This document shows positions 43,907 to 53,236 of a stretch of DNA of 64,000 bases, piece after piece. The translations under genes were made by a program, and so were the position numbers. The notes under the pieces are model-generated. The model was not told the origin of the DNA, ran no database searches, and saw only the letters and a program-made list of their open reading frames with translations. The stretch is from positions 3,782,001-3,846,000 of the forward strand of contig JANTQA010000032.1 of NCBI GenBank assembly GCA_027625915.1, written 5' to 3'. The stretch comes from Anaeramoeba flamelloides (taxonomy: Eukaryota > Metamonada > Anaeramoebidae). Each line of letters starts with the position of its first letter. Position 1 is the first letter of the stretch.

Positions 43907-44660
43907 TTAGTCTGAAGAAGAGAAACTAGATTCTTCAGAGGACGAAGAGGAAGAATAATAACCACTTGATCCCTCAGAACTTGATTCTCTTTTTTTTTTA
44001 TGCTTGGATCTTCGGTGTGAGCTGAAAGATCTTCTTTGTTTTTTCTTTTTTTTCATTTTTCGTTTCTTTTCTCTCATCCTTCTGATGTATTCTCTTTTCT
44101 TTTTTCGGTCCCTTCGTTTTTTTTTTTTTTGTTGCATTTTCAGATAGCGAATTGTGTTCTCGCTTAAAGATGAAGAGCTATCGCTACTACTTTCTTCGAG
44201 AGGTTGTGGATTGTTTTCTCTGTATTCTTTCATTTCTTCAGCATACCTTTTTTTGTTTATTTCTGATTGTTCTTGGTATCCCTTTTATTTTTAGAAAATA
44301 TTATGCCAAGATTTTTAGAATGACCAAGAAAAATAAAAAGAAAAATAAAACTTAGATAAAAGGAAAAAGAGATCAAAAAAAAGTCAAGAAATAAACAAAA
44401 AAAATAATTGTTAAACCAACTCAACTCACCTTCTTTCTTTCATCTGGCAACTCGTTCCAAAGTCTGCCAAGCTCTTTGTTAATTTCTGCCATTCTCATTC
44501 CTGTTTTATGAAGAGTGGGTCTCATGTCTCCTGCAAATAAGAAATATGCATTACGTGGTCTTTTAGGTAAATTGGGATCACGTTTTTTCTTCTTCTTTTT
44601 CTTCTTCTTTTTAGGTTTGAGGTTTTTGATTGGCTTTGACGTTTTTGTGTAGGAACTCAT
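43907..44660 (-). CDS. HMG-box protein with Lys- and Ser-rich tail, two exons, 201 aa
   Basis: Minus-strand exons 44660-44430 and 44281-43907, intron 148 bp (GTGAGT...AAAAG, phase 0). Joined, the HMG box spans about residues 31-104: PKRPRNAYFLFAGDMRP, then INKELGRLWNELPDERKK, and across the junction GYQEQSEINKKRYAEEMKEY. This is the canonical three-helix HMGB-type box (P-K-RP.NAY..F, W..L....K..Y...A...K.RY..EM..Y) that binds and bends DNA. It is preceded by a Lys run (17-26). The tail has a long Lys/Arg segment (about 135-175) and ends with Ser/Glu repeats that could serve as a phosphorylatable acidic tail. A CTCTTTTCAG lies one base before the ATG and could be a leader splice acceptor. Likely an abundant nuclear chromatin protein; the specific role is not determinable. 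Confidence 0.88.
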
Positions 44661-45374
44661 ACTGAAAAGAGGTTTTTTGTGTTTTTTTTTTTTCTTTCAA
44701 AAAGAAATAAAATTGTTAAAAAAAAATTTTGTCAAAAAGAAAAAAATGACAAAAAAAAACACAAAAATACGTTAATTCAAAACATAAAGATAGTTTTTTT
44801 TATTAAAAAAAATAACAAAGAAAACACAAAAAACTTAAAAAATATCTTTTACTCTTCCAAAATTAATGAGTGTTATATTTTTTTGTCATCTTGTTTGATC
44901 TTGACTCTTTTTGAAAGAATTTTTTTTTAAGTAATTTTCTGAGAAAATTTTGTGTATATATTTTTTCATGGGCCATGTTCTTTTGAATTTTTTGTTGTAT
45001 TTTTGAGTATTGATTGAAGATTTTTTTTTATTTTTCTTCAAGATCATTTTTTAACGTATTTATTTTATTTGTTCAATTTTCCATCAAAAAACAGTCCTAA
45101 GTCTTCGTGGATTTGAAGTTTAAATTCTGATCATTGTATCTTTGTAGAGATTAATTTTTGATGATCTAAATTATTTTATCTCAATTTTAGCGAGATTTAA
45201 TTTAATAGTAGAACTTTTGTTAATAATTAAGTACCCTATTTTAGATTGCTACTTCAAATTTCTTTCTTGTGAAATCAATAGAACAAAATTTTCTTAATTA
45301 TCTTGAAAAAATAGAAAAAAGTTATCAACTGTAATCAAAATAAAGCCTGCAAAAAAATTAAAAGCGTGTTTCGA
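44661..45374. other. Upstream flank of the HMG gene, AT-rich
   Basis: No gene. The Lys-rich plus frame at 44679-44930 is low-complexity leader sequence of the minus-strand gene. Confidence 0.5.
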
Positions 45375-45740
45375 AATAAAAAGCGTTTTTTTTTGTTATA
45401 GAAGACCTATACCTTAACCAATAAAAGAAATTAACAATAAACCCTAAAAAAATATGATATTAGTTACTTAAAATTCTATTATTGAAAAAGAAATTCGAAA
45501 AATGAAAGATCAAATTGCAAAATTTATCTCAAAAAATAGAGTTAATTTTTTAGAAAATTTTAATCATAAAATAAAAAAATTCAAAAAAATTGGGAATATT
45601 ATGGAATATTTTCTAACAATTTGAATTTATAATTTAAATTGTACTGAAAATAACCAGGCCTTTAATTCCAAAATTAATTTGGACTTAGGTATACTATTTG
45701 GTAGTAGATTGGATATTGCCTTCGTACAAGAAGAAAAAAA
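45375..45740 (+). repeat. Dispersed repeat, partner of 13660-14040
   Basis: Same orientation and order of landmarks: GTTATAGAAGACCTATACC, AACAATAAACC, GATCAAATTGCAAAATTTAT, CAAAAAATAGAGTTAATTTT, GGACTTAGGTATACTATTTG. About 365 bp, moderately diverged, no coding capacity, boundaries uncertain. Confidence 0.6.
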
Positions 45741-46024
45741 AGCACGGATAATATTATGAAACACGGATTATAGTCTTTTTGCACGTATTATTTTGATCAG
45801 TGTGGATAAGAATTATTTCAAAACAAAATATGATAATTTTTTTATTTATGTTTACCTTATCAACTAAACATACCATTCATATACCCACCATTTCCTATCC
45901 TAAAAAAATTTTTGGGGATAATGTATGTTAGTAAATGTGGCTTAAACTAAAGACACAATGAGTAACAATGGGGTATTTTTTTCATCTTTGTTATCAAAAA
46001 GACACAATTTTTGAATCGATTTTC

Positions 46025-46560
46025 TTTAATGGTATTTGAATTACAAATCGGAAAAAATTTCACTTCATTTTCAATTTCCTTTTTCAAATAGAGTTATTAA
46101 ATAACAGTAAAATTCATTGGGAACTATATAATAGAAGAACATCTCATAAACAAACTAAAATATTTACCCATTAATAATTCAAATACCAGTATGATTAGAA
46201 ATCATACAGTACTTAGAAAAATCAATTCTTTTGACCTCTAATAAGTTACATAATAATGGTATTATTCTTTGAGATTTACTGAAATTTGCAAATATTTGCC
46301 AATCTGAGAATTTTCTCTTAACTCAACTTTTGATAAAAAATATTCTTATATAAAAAACATATAAAATCTTTAAGATCTCAAATATTGCCCATATTTTGAA
46401 TTTCCAATTTAAATTCCAGTAACTTTAATGTTCACACACAATCTTCTTGATATTTTTAATGGTATTTGAATAATAAATCGGATTACATTTATCAAAAAAT
46501 CTTCCTACATTTTTGTTAACCTTTATCAAAAAGATATCTCATCTCATAGATTGGAATTTA
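46025..46560. repeat. Foldback-type repeat (family F3) fragments
   Basis: 46034-46100 (GGTATTTGAATTACAAATCG, TTTCACTTCATTTTCAATTT, TTTCAAATAGAG) matches 59484-59550 inside the foldback at 59175-60045, and 46167-46196 (TTACCCATTAATAATTCAAA then TACCAGT) matches its opposite arm at 59860-59890. A third piece, GGTATTTGAATAATAAATCG, lies at 46463. The rest is AT-rich without gene. Confidence 0.5.
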
Positions 46561-47316
46561 ATTACTTTATTTATTTCAATGATATCTTTCTGTTTACTAA
46601 GAATTTTGGGTGAACTAAGAATTGTAAATGATAGGATTTTTAATAAATACAAATCTGAACATTAAGTGAAATTTTATTCAATTGGTTATTTAATTACCTA
46701 CCATATTAAAAAAAAAAATTAAATAAAAATTGTCTTCTATTTTTATAATCATTTAGTTATACCTATCATATCTACCGAACTACAAAACAGGGGCGTTGTG
46801 TTTAATCTAATTAAATTAAAATTTTATTTTTAGTACTTTTATTTAAATAAACTCTGTAGGCTTGGTAAAAATAGATTTCCAAATAAAACATTTATTTTTC
46901 TAGAAGAATTAGAGATTAAATGATCAATGAAATGGACAATAAAAAATAAACAAATATAATATTGATTTCTTAAAATTACACAATACAAAATACATTCTTG
47001 AATGAAAAATAAAATTCAAAATTTTGCTCTAAAAATTGAGAAAATTTACACTTTAGATACTATTCAAGATCTAGATCATTTTTTTATTGAATCAATCAAC
47101 CTTAGATAAACCATTGGATACTTGGGTACATATTGAATTTTAATTTTACGAAAAAGAAAATAGCTTTTTATTTTGAAACTTGGTTTTTATGATCCTTTCA
47201 TAGAATAATTTGACTATTGTAATTACAAAATGACAATCAATAAGTTTTAAAAACAGTATAAAAACTTATTCTAAAAAAATAATTTTTATTTTTATAATTG
47301 AAAAATTCCTAATCAA
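46561..47316. other. AT-rich stretch, no gene seen
   Basis: Nothing recognised on either strand. Confidence 0.5.
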
Positions 47317-47590
47317 ACTCTAGTTGACCATATACTGGATTTTTTTTTTCAAAAATTTATACCTAAAATCATTGATTTCACGATTATTGATGGATGGAAA
47401 TAATTTTAAACTGTTTTGAATTAAAATTAATTACAAATATTTTTATTAATTTATTCATAAATACTAATTAATCATTTAAATTGGTGGGAAAATACCTTAT
47501 AACAAATTATTATTATTATTATTATTATTATTTTAATTGAATAGAGGCGATTCAATAAAATTACAACCCATTTGCCGTTATTTTTTTTTT
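47317..47590 (-). mobile_element. LINE 3' UTR remnants with (AAT)n tail
   Basis: 47323-47440 (CTCTAGTTGACCATATACT, TGATTTCACGATTATTGATG, AATTTTAAACTGTTTTGAAT) matches the 3' UTR of the LINE at 29320-29430. 47504-47532 is (ATT)n, and 47560-47580 (AAATTACAACCCATTTGCCG) again resembles the sequence that follows the tail-proximal end at 29318. So two tail ends may lie side by side. Confidence 0.5.
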
Positions 47591-47909
47591 TTAATTTGAG
47601 AAATAAAGTGAATTTTTTTTTAATTGTTTGTTTATTTCTTAAATTAAAATAAAATTATGTAAAGATTTTCCAGAATTTTTAAGAATTGAGTAAAAACAAG
47701 TTTTTTTCTCTATTATTTTAAATTTTGGAAAAACTAGACTCTTGTAGACACTTTCTGAAACTCTCAAACCCTATTTAAAGTTTTTATTCCAACTATAATT
47801 TTGGCAAAATTATAACTCATATGATATCTTTTCGTTAAAAAATTAAAAGAAAAAAAATATTTCTAAACAAAGACAAGAAAAAGAGAAAGAAAAGAAAGAA
47901 ACAAAATAG

Positions 47910-48218
47910 ATTAGACTTTATTGGGAATGGTTAAGTACACAAGAGCTTCTAATCTGTTTAAGAGGGAGTTTTGAATTGACAAAACTTATAAATCCTAATT
48001 CAAATTTTAGTCAAAAGAACCTTTTAATTACAGTCATTAGAAGTATTTTAAACTCAATTTGGTTTTCTGGAAATGAAAGTGCACAAAAATGTTCGAAAAA
48101 AAGTAAAAACTTATTGAACAATTTTTTTTGTAACCCCCAAGTGTTCAGCTGGTTTTTATGTATCATTATTTTGATTTTTTTTTTTTTTTTTTTGGACCTC
48201 TACTATAATGATCTTTAA
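47910..48218 (+). pseudogene. Coding-like stretch, possible exon, unassigned
   Basis: After a possible acceptor AAAATAG (to 47909) the plus strand is open for 103 codons: IRLYWEWLSTQELLICLRGS, FELTKLINPNSNFSQKNLLI, TVIRSILNSIWFSGNESAQK, CSKKSKNLLNNFFCNPQ. Residue use is clearly protein-like and helical, possibly from an alpha-solenoid, but no family was recognised. The last 20 codons are a T-run artefact. With the pieces at 48388-48585 and 48920-49174 it may form an intron-split gene or a decayed one. Confidence 0.35.
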
Positions 48219-48387
48219 TTTTTAGATTTAAATATTCAAATAATTATCGATCAAATTAAATTGGTTATGTTATTAACTTTTAATTTAGAACTTTATACAT
48301 AGTTTGAATCTATAAAGTTCAGAGTTTATAAGAACAAAATTTGGGTTTCATAATTTTCTTTTCTGTTACTTTACTTTTTTTATTTAT

Positions 48388-48585
48388 ATGTTATTTTCAT
48401 TTTATTGCAAGTGTCATAAATTATTATTTCGCAAAATCTCAGTACAAGACACCGACTTGACAGCAAAAACCAAGCAAAGTAACAACCAGGTTTATTGCAC
48501 GAAAAATGGAATTCGGTTTACATTGGTTGTTTTCAGATCACATTTGTTGGATTCTGTTCTCTACAGTTACATAAGTCCAACTTGA
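48388..48585 (+). pseudogene. Coding-like stretch, unassigned
   Basis: Open frame that after about 48410 reads CHKLLFRKISVQDTDLTAKT, KQSNNQVYCTKNGIRFTLVV, FRSHLLDSVLYSYISPT. GC is well above the surroundings. There is a possible acceptor TTTATTGCAAG at about 48412. No domain recognised and no start or partner exon fixed. Confidence 0.3.
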
Positions 48586-48919
48586 TTAGTTTTAGATCGG
48601 ATCTTGAAAATTTCGGTTAGGTTAGTCATGAACAAGTTACCCAATTCTTATATTGATTTTTATACACCCCCTGAAAAAAAAAAAATTACCTTTTTTCATT
48701 TTTTTAATTTCAAGAATGACTCCATAATCCTCACCATAGAAACTTAAAGAATGAATAATTCTTTTTCTTTTTATGAAAACAGTTTTAATATCAATTTATT
48801 TCCAAGATGTGAATATAATTTGTCAAAAAAATAATTAATTAAATTAAAATTTTTAGCTTTTAATCTTCTTTTCCAAACAAATTCAAGAGATATGTGTTTC
48901 AATTTTAAAGTTTTAAAAA

Positions 48920-49174
48920 TTGATTATTCAGCCTTTAAATTTATTGAGAAAAAAAGTTTTTAAAAAATTATCTTTTAAGGGATTAGTAATTCTTATTTTT
49001 TTATTTCCCTTAATAAGAGTAATTATTTACATAAGGACAAACTTAAAACCAATATACAACTTCATTCATCAACTTTTGAGAGATGAACCAAAATTTTTAA
49101 AAAAAGTACCCTTTCTCGAATTAAATTTAGGAAAAAGATTGGATCTTTTTGTTTTGGATTTGGTATCAAATTAG
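48920..49174 (+). pseudogene. Coding-like stretch with a hydrophobic segment, unassigned
   Basis: After TTATTCAG (acceptor-like, to about 48931) the frame reads PLNLLRKKVFKKLSFKGL, then hydrophobic VILIFLFPLIRVIIYI, then RTNLKPIYNFIHQLLRDEPK and KVPFLELNLGKRLDLFVLDL, ending in TAG. Could be the last exon of a membrane protein gene or a remnant. A dispersed repeat begins shortly downstream (49250). Confidence 0.3.
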
Positions 49175-49249
49175 AAAAAGAAAAAATTGTAAAAAAATTT
49201 GTTTTGAAGATTTCATTTTTCAAATGAAATTTTCAGCCAAAAGATCTGA

Positions 49250-50220
49250 TCCTTTTTTGGTTACTATTTGCATCAATTTTGAAAAAGAAAATTTTTTTAT
49301 TTTGAAGAAATATCACTTTTAGTGAATTCTAAGAGTATATACGAATAAATACCATTGAAACTTTTGATCTTATTTTAACAACGCAATAAAAATAAATCAA
49401 ATATTGTATCATTGAAGATCTAAAAAAAATGATCATTTATTTTATTTTCAAATATCTATAAAATTTCTTAAAATTAAAAAGATTAGGCAACATTCATTTT
49501 CAAATATTATGTGTATAAACAACCAACTGTTAGTAATAAAATCAGTTATTTGCTCTTAGCTATTTTTTTTTTTTTTAACTAGATATTTTTTTATTTGAAT
49601 TCGTTTTATTTGTTTGAAAATCTTTAAAAAAATTGAGAAATAATTGTAAAGTCTATTGATATCTTTAATCTTTGTTTTGTTAATAACCCACTGAAAAAAA
49701 TTAAGACTCGGCTCCAAATCATTGATTAAAAATAATCATATTAAAAAATATTTCTTTAGATTATAAGTTGAATTTTCAAGGTTTTAAACAATAATTTTGG
49801 GAGAATTTTTAAAATTTTTGATTGTTTGGTTTTTTTTTCTCAGATTTTTTATTCAACAAAAAGAAAAAATTGATTTGAACTGTTCTTTGATACAAAAAAT
49901 TATATTTTTTAAAAGTTTAAAATAATTATTGTAATTTTTTTGAAATTAAGTAGACTTTTTAAACATAGTTATTTTCGAACTTAGTGATTTTATTTTTAAA
50001 GTTTATTTTGGTACATTTCCTTTACAGACAATAAGACTTTGATGTTCTTTCAAAGAAAATAATTTTTTTTCAAATCATTCAGAAATACTGTTGAATTTTG
50101 AACTTTTCAAAATAGAGAAAAATGAGGATCAAACTTTTTATAAACAATAAAAATTCTGAAAATAGCTTGAAAGTAACCATTTCGAAAAAAAAGTGAAACA
50201 TGAAAAAAATTTAACACAGT
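49250..50220 (+). repeat. Dispersed repeat, partner of 12880-12990 and 14920-15440
   Basis: Same order of landmarks as in the stretch before the EDC4 gene: TTATTTTGAAGAAATATCAC (49298), AAATTGAGAAATAATTGTAA (49632), TCTATTGATATCTTTAATC (49653), TTTATTTTGGTAC (50003), TTTCAAAGAAAATAAT (50052). Direct orientation. About 1 kb, with indels; no coding capacity. Confidence 0.55.
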
Positions 50221-50577
50221 TTTTAATTGGGAACATAACTGAAAAGAAAAAGTAAAATCAATTAAAAGAAGAAACCAATTAACTTCAAATAATAATCCAA
50301 GATATAATTTTCAATCAAACCAACAAACACACCTTAAATCTACTTTTTTATCGAAATTGAAGGTGTGGTTTTGGAGATCTCAAAAATTGTCAATTTTTTT
50401 AAACAAATTTTTAATAATGGATCAACCAAAGAAAAACTCATACCAAGAGATAGTATTAAAAAAACTGTTATTGTGTTGAGTACTTCATTTTCTCTTTGTT
50501 TATTTATTTATTCTTTTAATAAGTTATCCTACTTTGAATTTTCAGGTTCTATTAATGCTCCCAATTAAAAACAGTTT
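50221..50577. mobile_element. Inverted-end element (family M2), second copy
   Basis: GTTTTTAATTGGGAACATAA at the left is the inverse of TCCCAATTAAAAAC at the right (50562-50575), with AACTGAAAAG mirrored by TTTTCAGGTT. The other copy (5062-5637) has the same ends. The interior contains a 67-codon plus frame (50365-50568; SKIVNFFKQIFNNGSTKEKL, IPRDSIKKTVIVLSTSFSLC and a hydrophobic end) of unknown meaning. Confidence 0.45.
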
Positions 50578-51427
50578 TTCACTATTTTTCCTGTTTCACC
50601 TTTTTTTCCATCATAGCAATTTAAAAATATGTTGAATTTTGAACTCTTTCAAAAATGAGAAAAATGGATCAGACTTTTAAAAAACATAATTTCATTTCTG
50701 AAAATAACATTAAAAGAAAATTTGTTTTTGGAGTAATCAGATTTTCCGCCATTTTTCAATTTCAAGATGCGGTAAAATTTTTTTGAATTTGCTATTAAAT
50801 TTACTTGAAGATTTTTTTTATGTTTACTCGTACCTTAACAGATTAGAAGAGTTTTGTCTAACCCGTACAATAAAAACTATTCGATTTTTTTAGATACTCT
50901 GAAACATGGGTCACCCATAAGATTATCATTTAATAACAACATACTTTAATTTTAGACTTTTCTGTGGTATACGCCAATCCCTTAAAATAAATAAATTCTC
51001 AATGTGTTAACCTTCAAATTATTTAGTATTGATAAAAACACGTGGTCAAACAAGAGTATTTTTATCCTTAACCCTTGAAGTTTTGTTTTCATCCTTTTAA
51101 CCATAAATAGAACAGTTTAAAAAAAATTCGACTGCAATCACATTTTTCCATGGATTTAGATCGGCTTTCCTAAGATTATGTATTAAAGATGATTTTTATT
51201 TCCAATTACTCTTATTTGCTTCATGTTGTTGTTTGGTTTTTCTTATAAAACCTTTTTTTTTTTGAAAAAGAAAAAAAAAGAAAAAATAAAATAAGAAAAA
51301 CAGAAAGAAAAAGCACTTTTTTTATAATTTCGTCAAAACATTTTATTCTTTACCTTTAAAATAAAAAATTTTTTATTTTTGTTTTGAAGACTTTTTGTTT
51401 TTTCAATTTTTTGAAATTCAAAGAAAA
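50578..51427. other. Intergenic, AT-rich
   Basis: 50600-50900 loosely continues the dispersed repeat. 51250-51420 is the A/T-rich 3' flank of the SmG gene. No gene. Confidence 0.45.
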
Positions 51428-51673
51428 CTAATATTGATTCAAAGCTTCCATTGTAATAATACTGTTCCCTCTAATAACAATTTTTCCAATTGGCTTATTT
51501 TCGGTTGTTTCTCCAATTTTAACAACTTCGACTGCGTCGCTTAAGGAAATGTTCATGAATTGATCATTACCACGAAGGGTACCAATTACAAAACGGTTTG
51601 CGTTTAATTTAATTCGGATTCTTTTGTCCATAAATTGTCTAAGATCTGTTTGGTTTACTGTTTTTGATGCCAT
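51428..51673 (-). CDS. SNRPG: Small nuclear ribonucleoprotein SmG, 81 aa
   Basis: SmG is one of the seven Sm proteins that form the ring around the Sm site of U1, U2, U4 and U5 snRNAs. The Sm1 motif spans about residues 14-50 (FMDKRIRIKLNANRFVIGTL then RGNDQFMNISLSDAVEV) and Sm2 about 63-78 (GKIVIRGNSIITMEAL). FMDK at the start of Sm1, RG.D.FMN in place of the usual DxxMN, and VIRGNSI..MEAL are the marks that separate SmG from SmF, SmE and Lsm7. Length is the family norm. Coding part is intronless and ends in TAG. On the minus strand a run of T ending in TTTCAG lies 11 nt before the ATG (AG at 51686-51685), a convincing 3' splice site, so the leader is probably spliced. Confidence 0.95.
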   Translation of the reverse strand: MASKTVNQTDLRQFMDKRIRIKLNANRFVIGTLRGNDQFMNISLSDAVEVVKIGETTENKPIGKIVIRGNSIITMEALNQY

Positions 51674-51690
51674 TGTTAGAATTTCTGAAA
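51674..51690 (-). promoter_or_regulatory. Probable leader splice acceptor of SmG
   Basis: TTTTTTTTTTTTCAG followed by AAATTCTAAC and the ATG. The T tract plus CAG contrasts with the A-rich acceptors of the coding introns in this window. No matching donor was identified upstream on the minus strand by eye, so a 5' UTR intron and a trans-spliced leader are both possible. Confidence 0.45.
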
Positions 51691-53131
51691 AAAAAAAAAG
51701 AATATGATTTGCTTTTATGAAAAAAATGAGTTACAATTATTTGTAACCAACTTTAGGAAATAATAAAATCTATCTCATATTAAACAAGATAACAAAGAGT
51801 GAGACTAAAATACTTTGTTCAAAGGATCAACTAAAAGGAATCTGAATTCATCACATTTATGATTGATTTAATGTTGACATTTTCTTAATAAATGGAAATT
51901 ATTTTTCACTTAATTTTGGATTACTAATTGTTACTTTTTTTTATTCTTATATTCAGTAAATATTGAATGTCTTGTGTTGAAAGAATCCTAAATGAATAAA
52001 TGATCTCAAAATTGATAAGAGCCAATCACATTAAATTTATTACCTTTTGAATTTCCAATCTCAAGTATTATTTAAATAATAGTTTTTTGGGAACTTGAGT
52101 TCTAACTTATGGATCTTACTCATACAAACTTGTACTGTTTATTTTTTAAGGCACTAATACTGAGAAAAAACTTGATCCCAAGCTATTTTAAAAGCAATAT
52201 CAAAAGAATTTAATAACATATTGAATTGTATCTTCAAATGATAGAGTGTTGTAAAAAACTTATGGACTTTATATTAGATTCACTTTTTAAGCTAATTTCC
52301 AAATAAATTATCATTTTTTTAAAAGTTTGAAGATTTTTTTGTTTTTGAATAGTTCTGAATTGAACATATTTTCTAAATGATTTCAAACAATAATATTTTC
52401 TTGAAGGGTCATATCATTACGTAAAAAACAAATGATCTGAAATCGAAAAAAAATTATATATACTTTTCTGATGAGTGTTATCATACACATTAAAAACTAG
52501 TCAATACGTGAAGCGCAATTGATCGACAAAAATTGTCAATCAAAAACTCAGTCATTTTTTTAAAAAAGTGACAAAGAGAGACACCCAATTTCCAATTTGA
52601 AGGGATTGAATTGTAATTTTGAAAAAAGTTGTGTTTATTTTTTAGTTTCTCTCTGTGGCACTTTTTGAGATCTAAAAGATTTTTTTTTCATTTTTTTCAT
52701 TTCCCCGTTATGTTATTTATATCTCAAGAATCTAACAAACCCTTACTTTATCAAATAGCTTACAAAATAACCATAAAATTAGATGATATAGAATTAAATT
52801 GATTGTATAATTAAAATAAACAATTACTTAAAAATTGAAGAAAAAGACCCCCGGGAAAGATAAAACAAGAAACAATTATTGTTTTTTTTAAAATTTAATT
52901 TTTGAAATTGAAATTCTTATTGAATTAAGGACTATCTGAATTTTATGTTTTGTGAACATTGAAATACAAAGCAATAAATAGACTAAGACCTTTAAAGTAT
53001 AGTGAATTGAGGGAAAGCCAAATATTGTCAATTTTTAACAATTTAAGATTTTGACTAAAATCATTTATTGATCCAAAAACTTTACGAAAAATCCCAACAA
53101 AGCAAGGCAAAAATAAAAAGCTTTTTTTTTT
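51691..53131. other. AT-rich intergenic stretch, no gene seen
   Basis: No coding, RNA or clear repeat feature. Confidence 0.5.
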
Positions 53132-53236
53132 GATATTGGGAAAATGTCACTCCACTTTCTTTTCAAATGGGTGGCTACACTCACCACTAACTCTAACATA
53201 CTTCAATATAAAGTGGAGTGACATTTTCCCAATATC
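53132..53236. mobile_element. 105-bp MITE with perfect 27-bp terminal inverted repeats
   Basis: 53132-53158 and 53210-53236 are exact reverse complements; the sequence begins GATATTGGGAAAATGTCACT and the arm closes with CCACTTT. The spacer of 51 bp contains GGGTGGCTACACTCACCACT, itself a small inverted repeat. If the first and last two bases belong to the target, a TA-containing duplication is possible. Perfect arms mean a recent insertion. The plus frame 53130-53372 runs through it and is not a gene. Confidence 0.8.
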
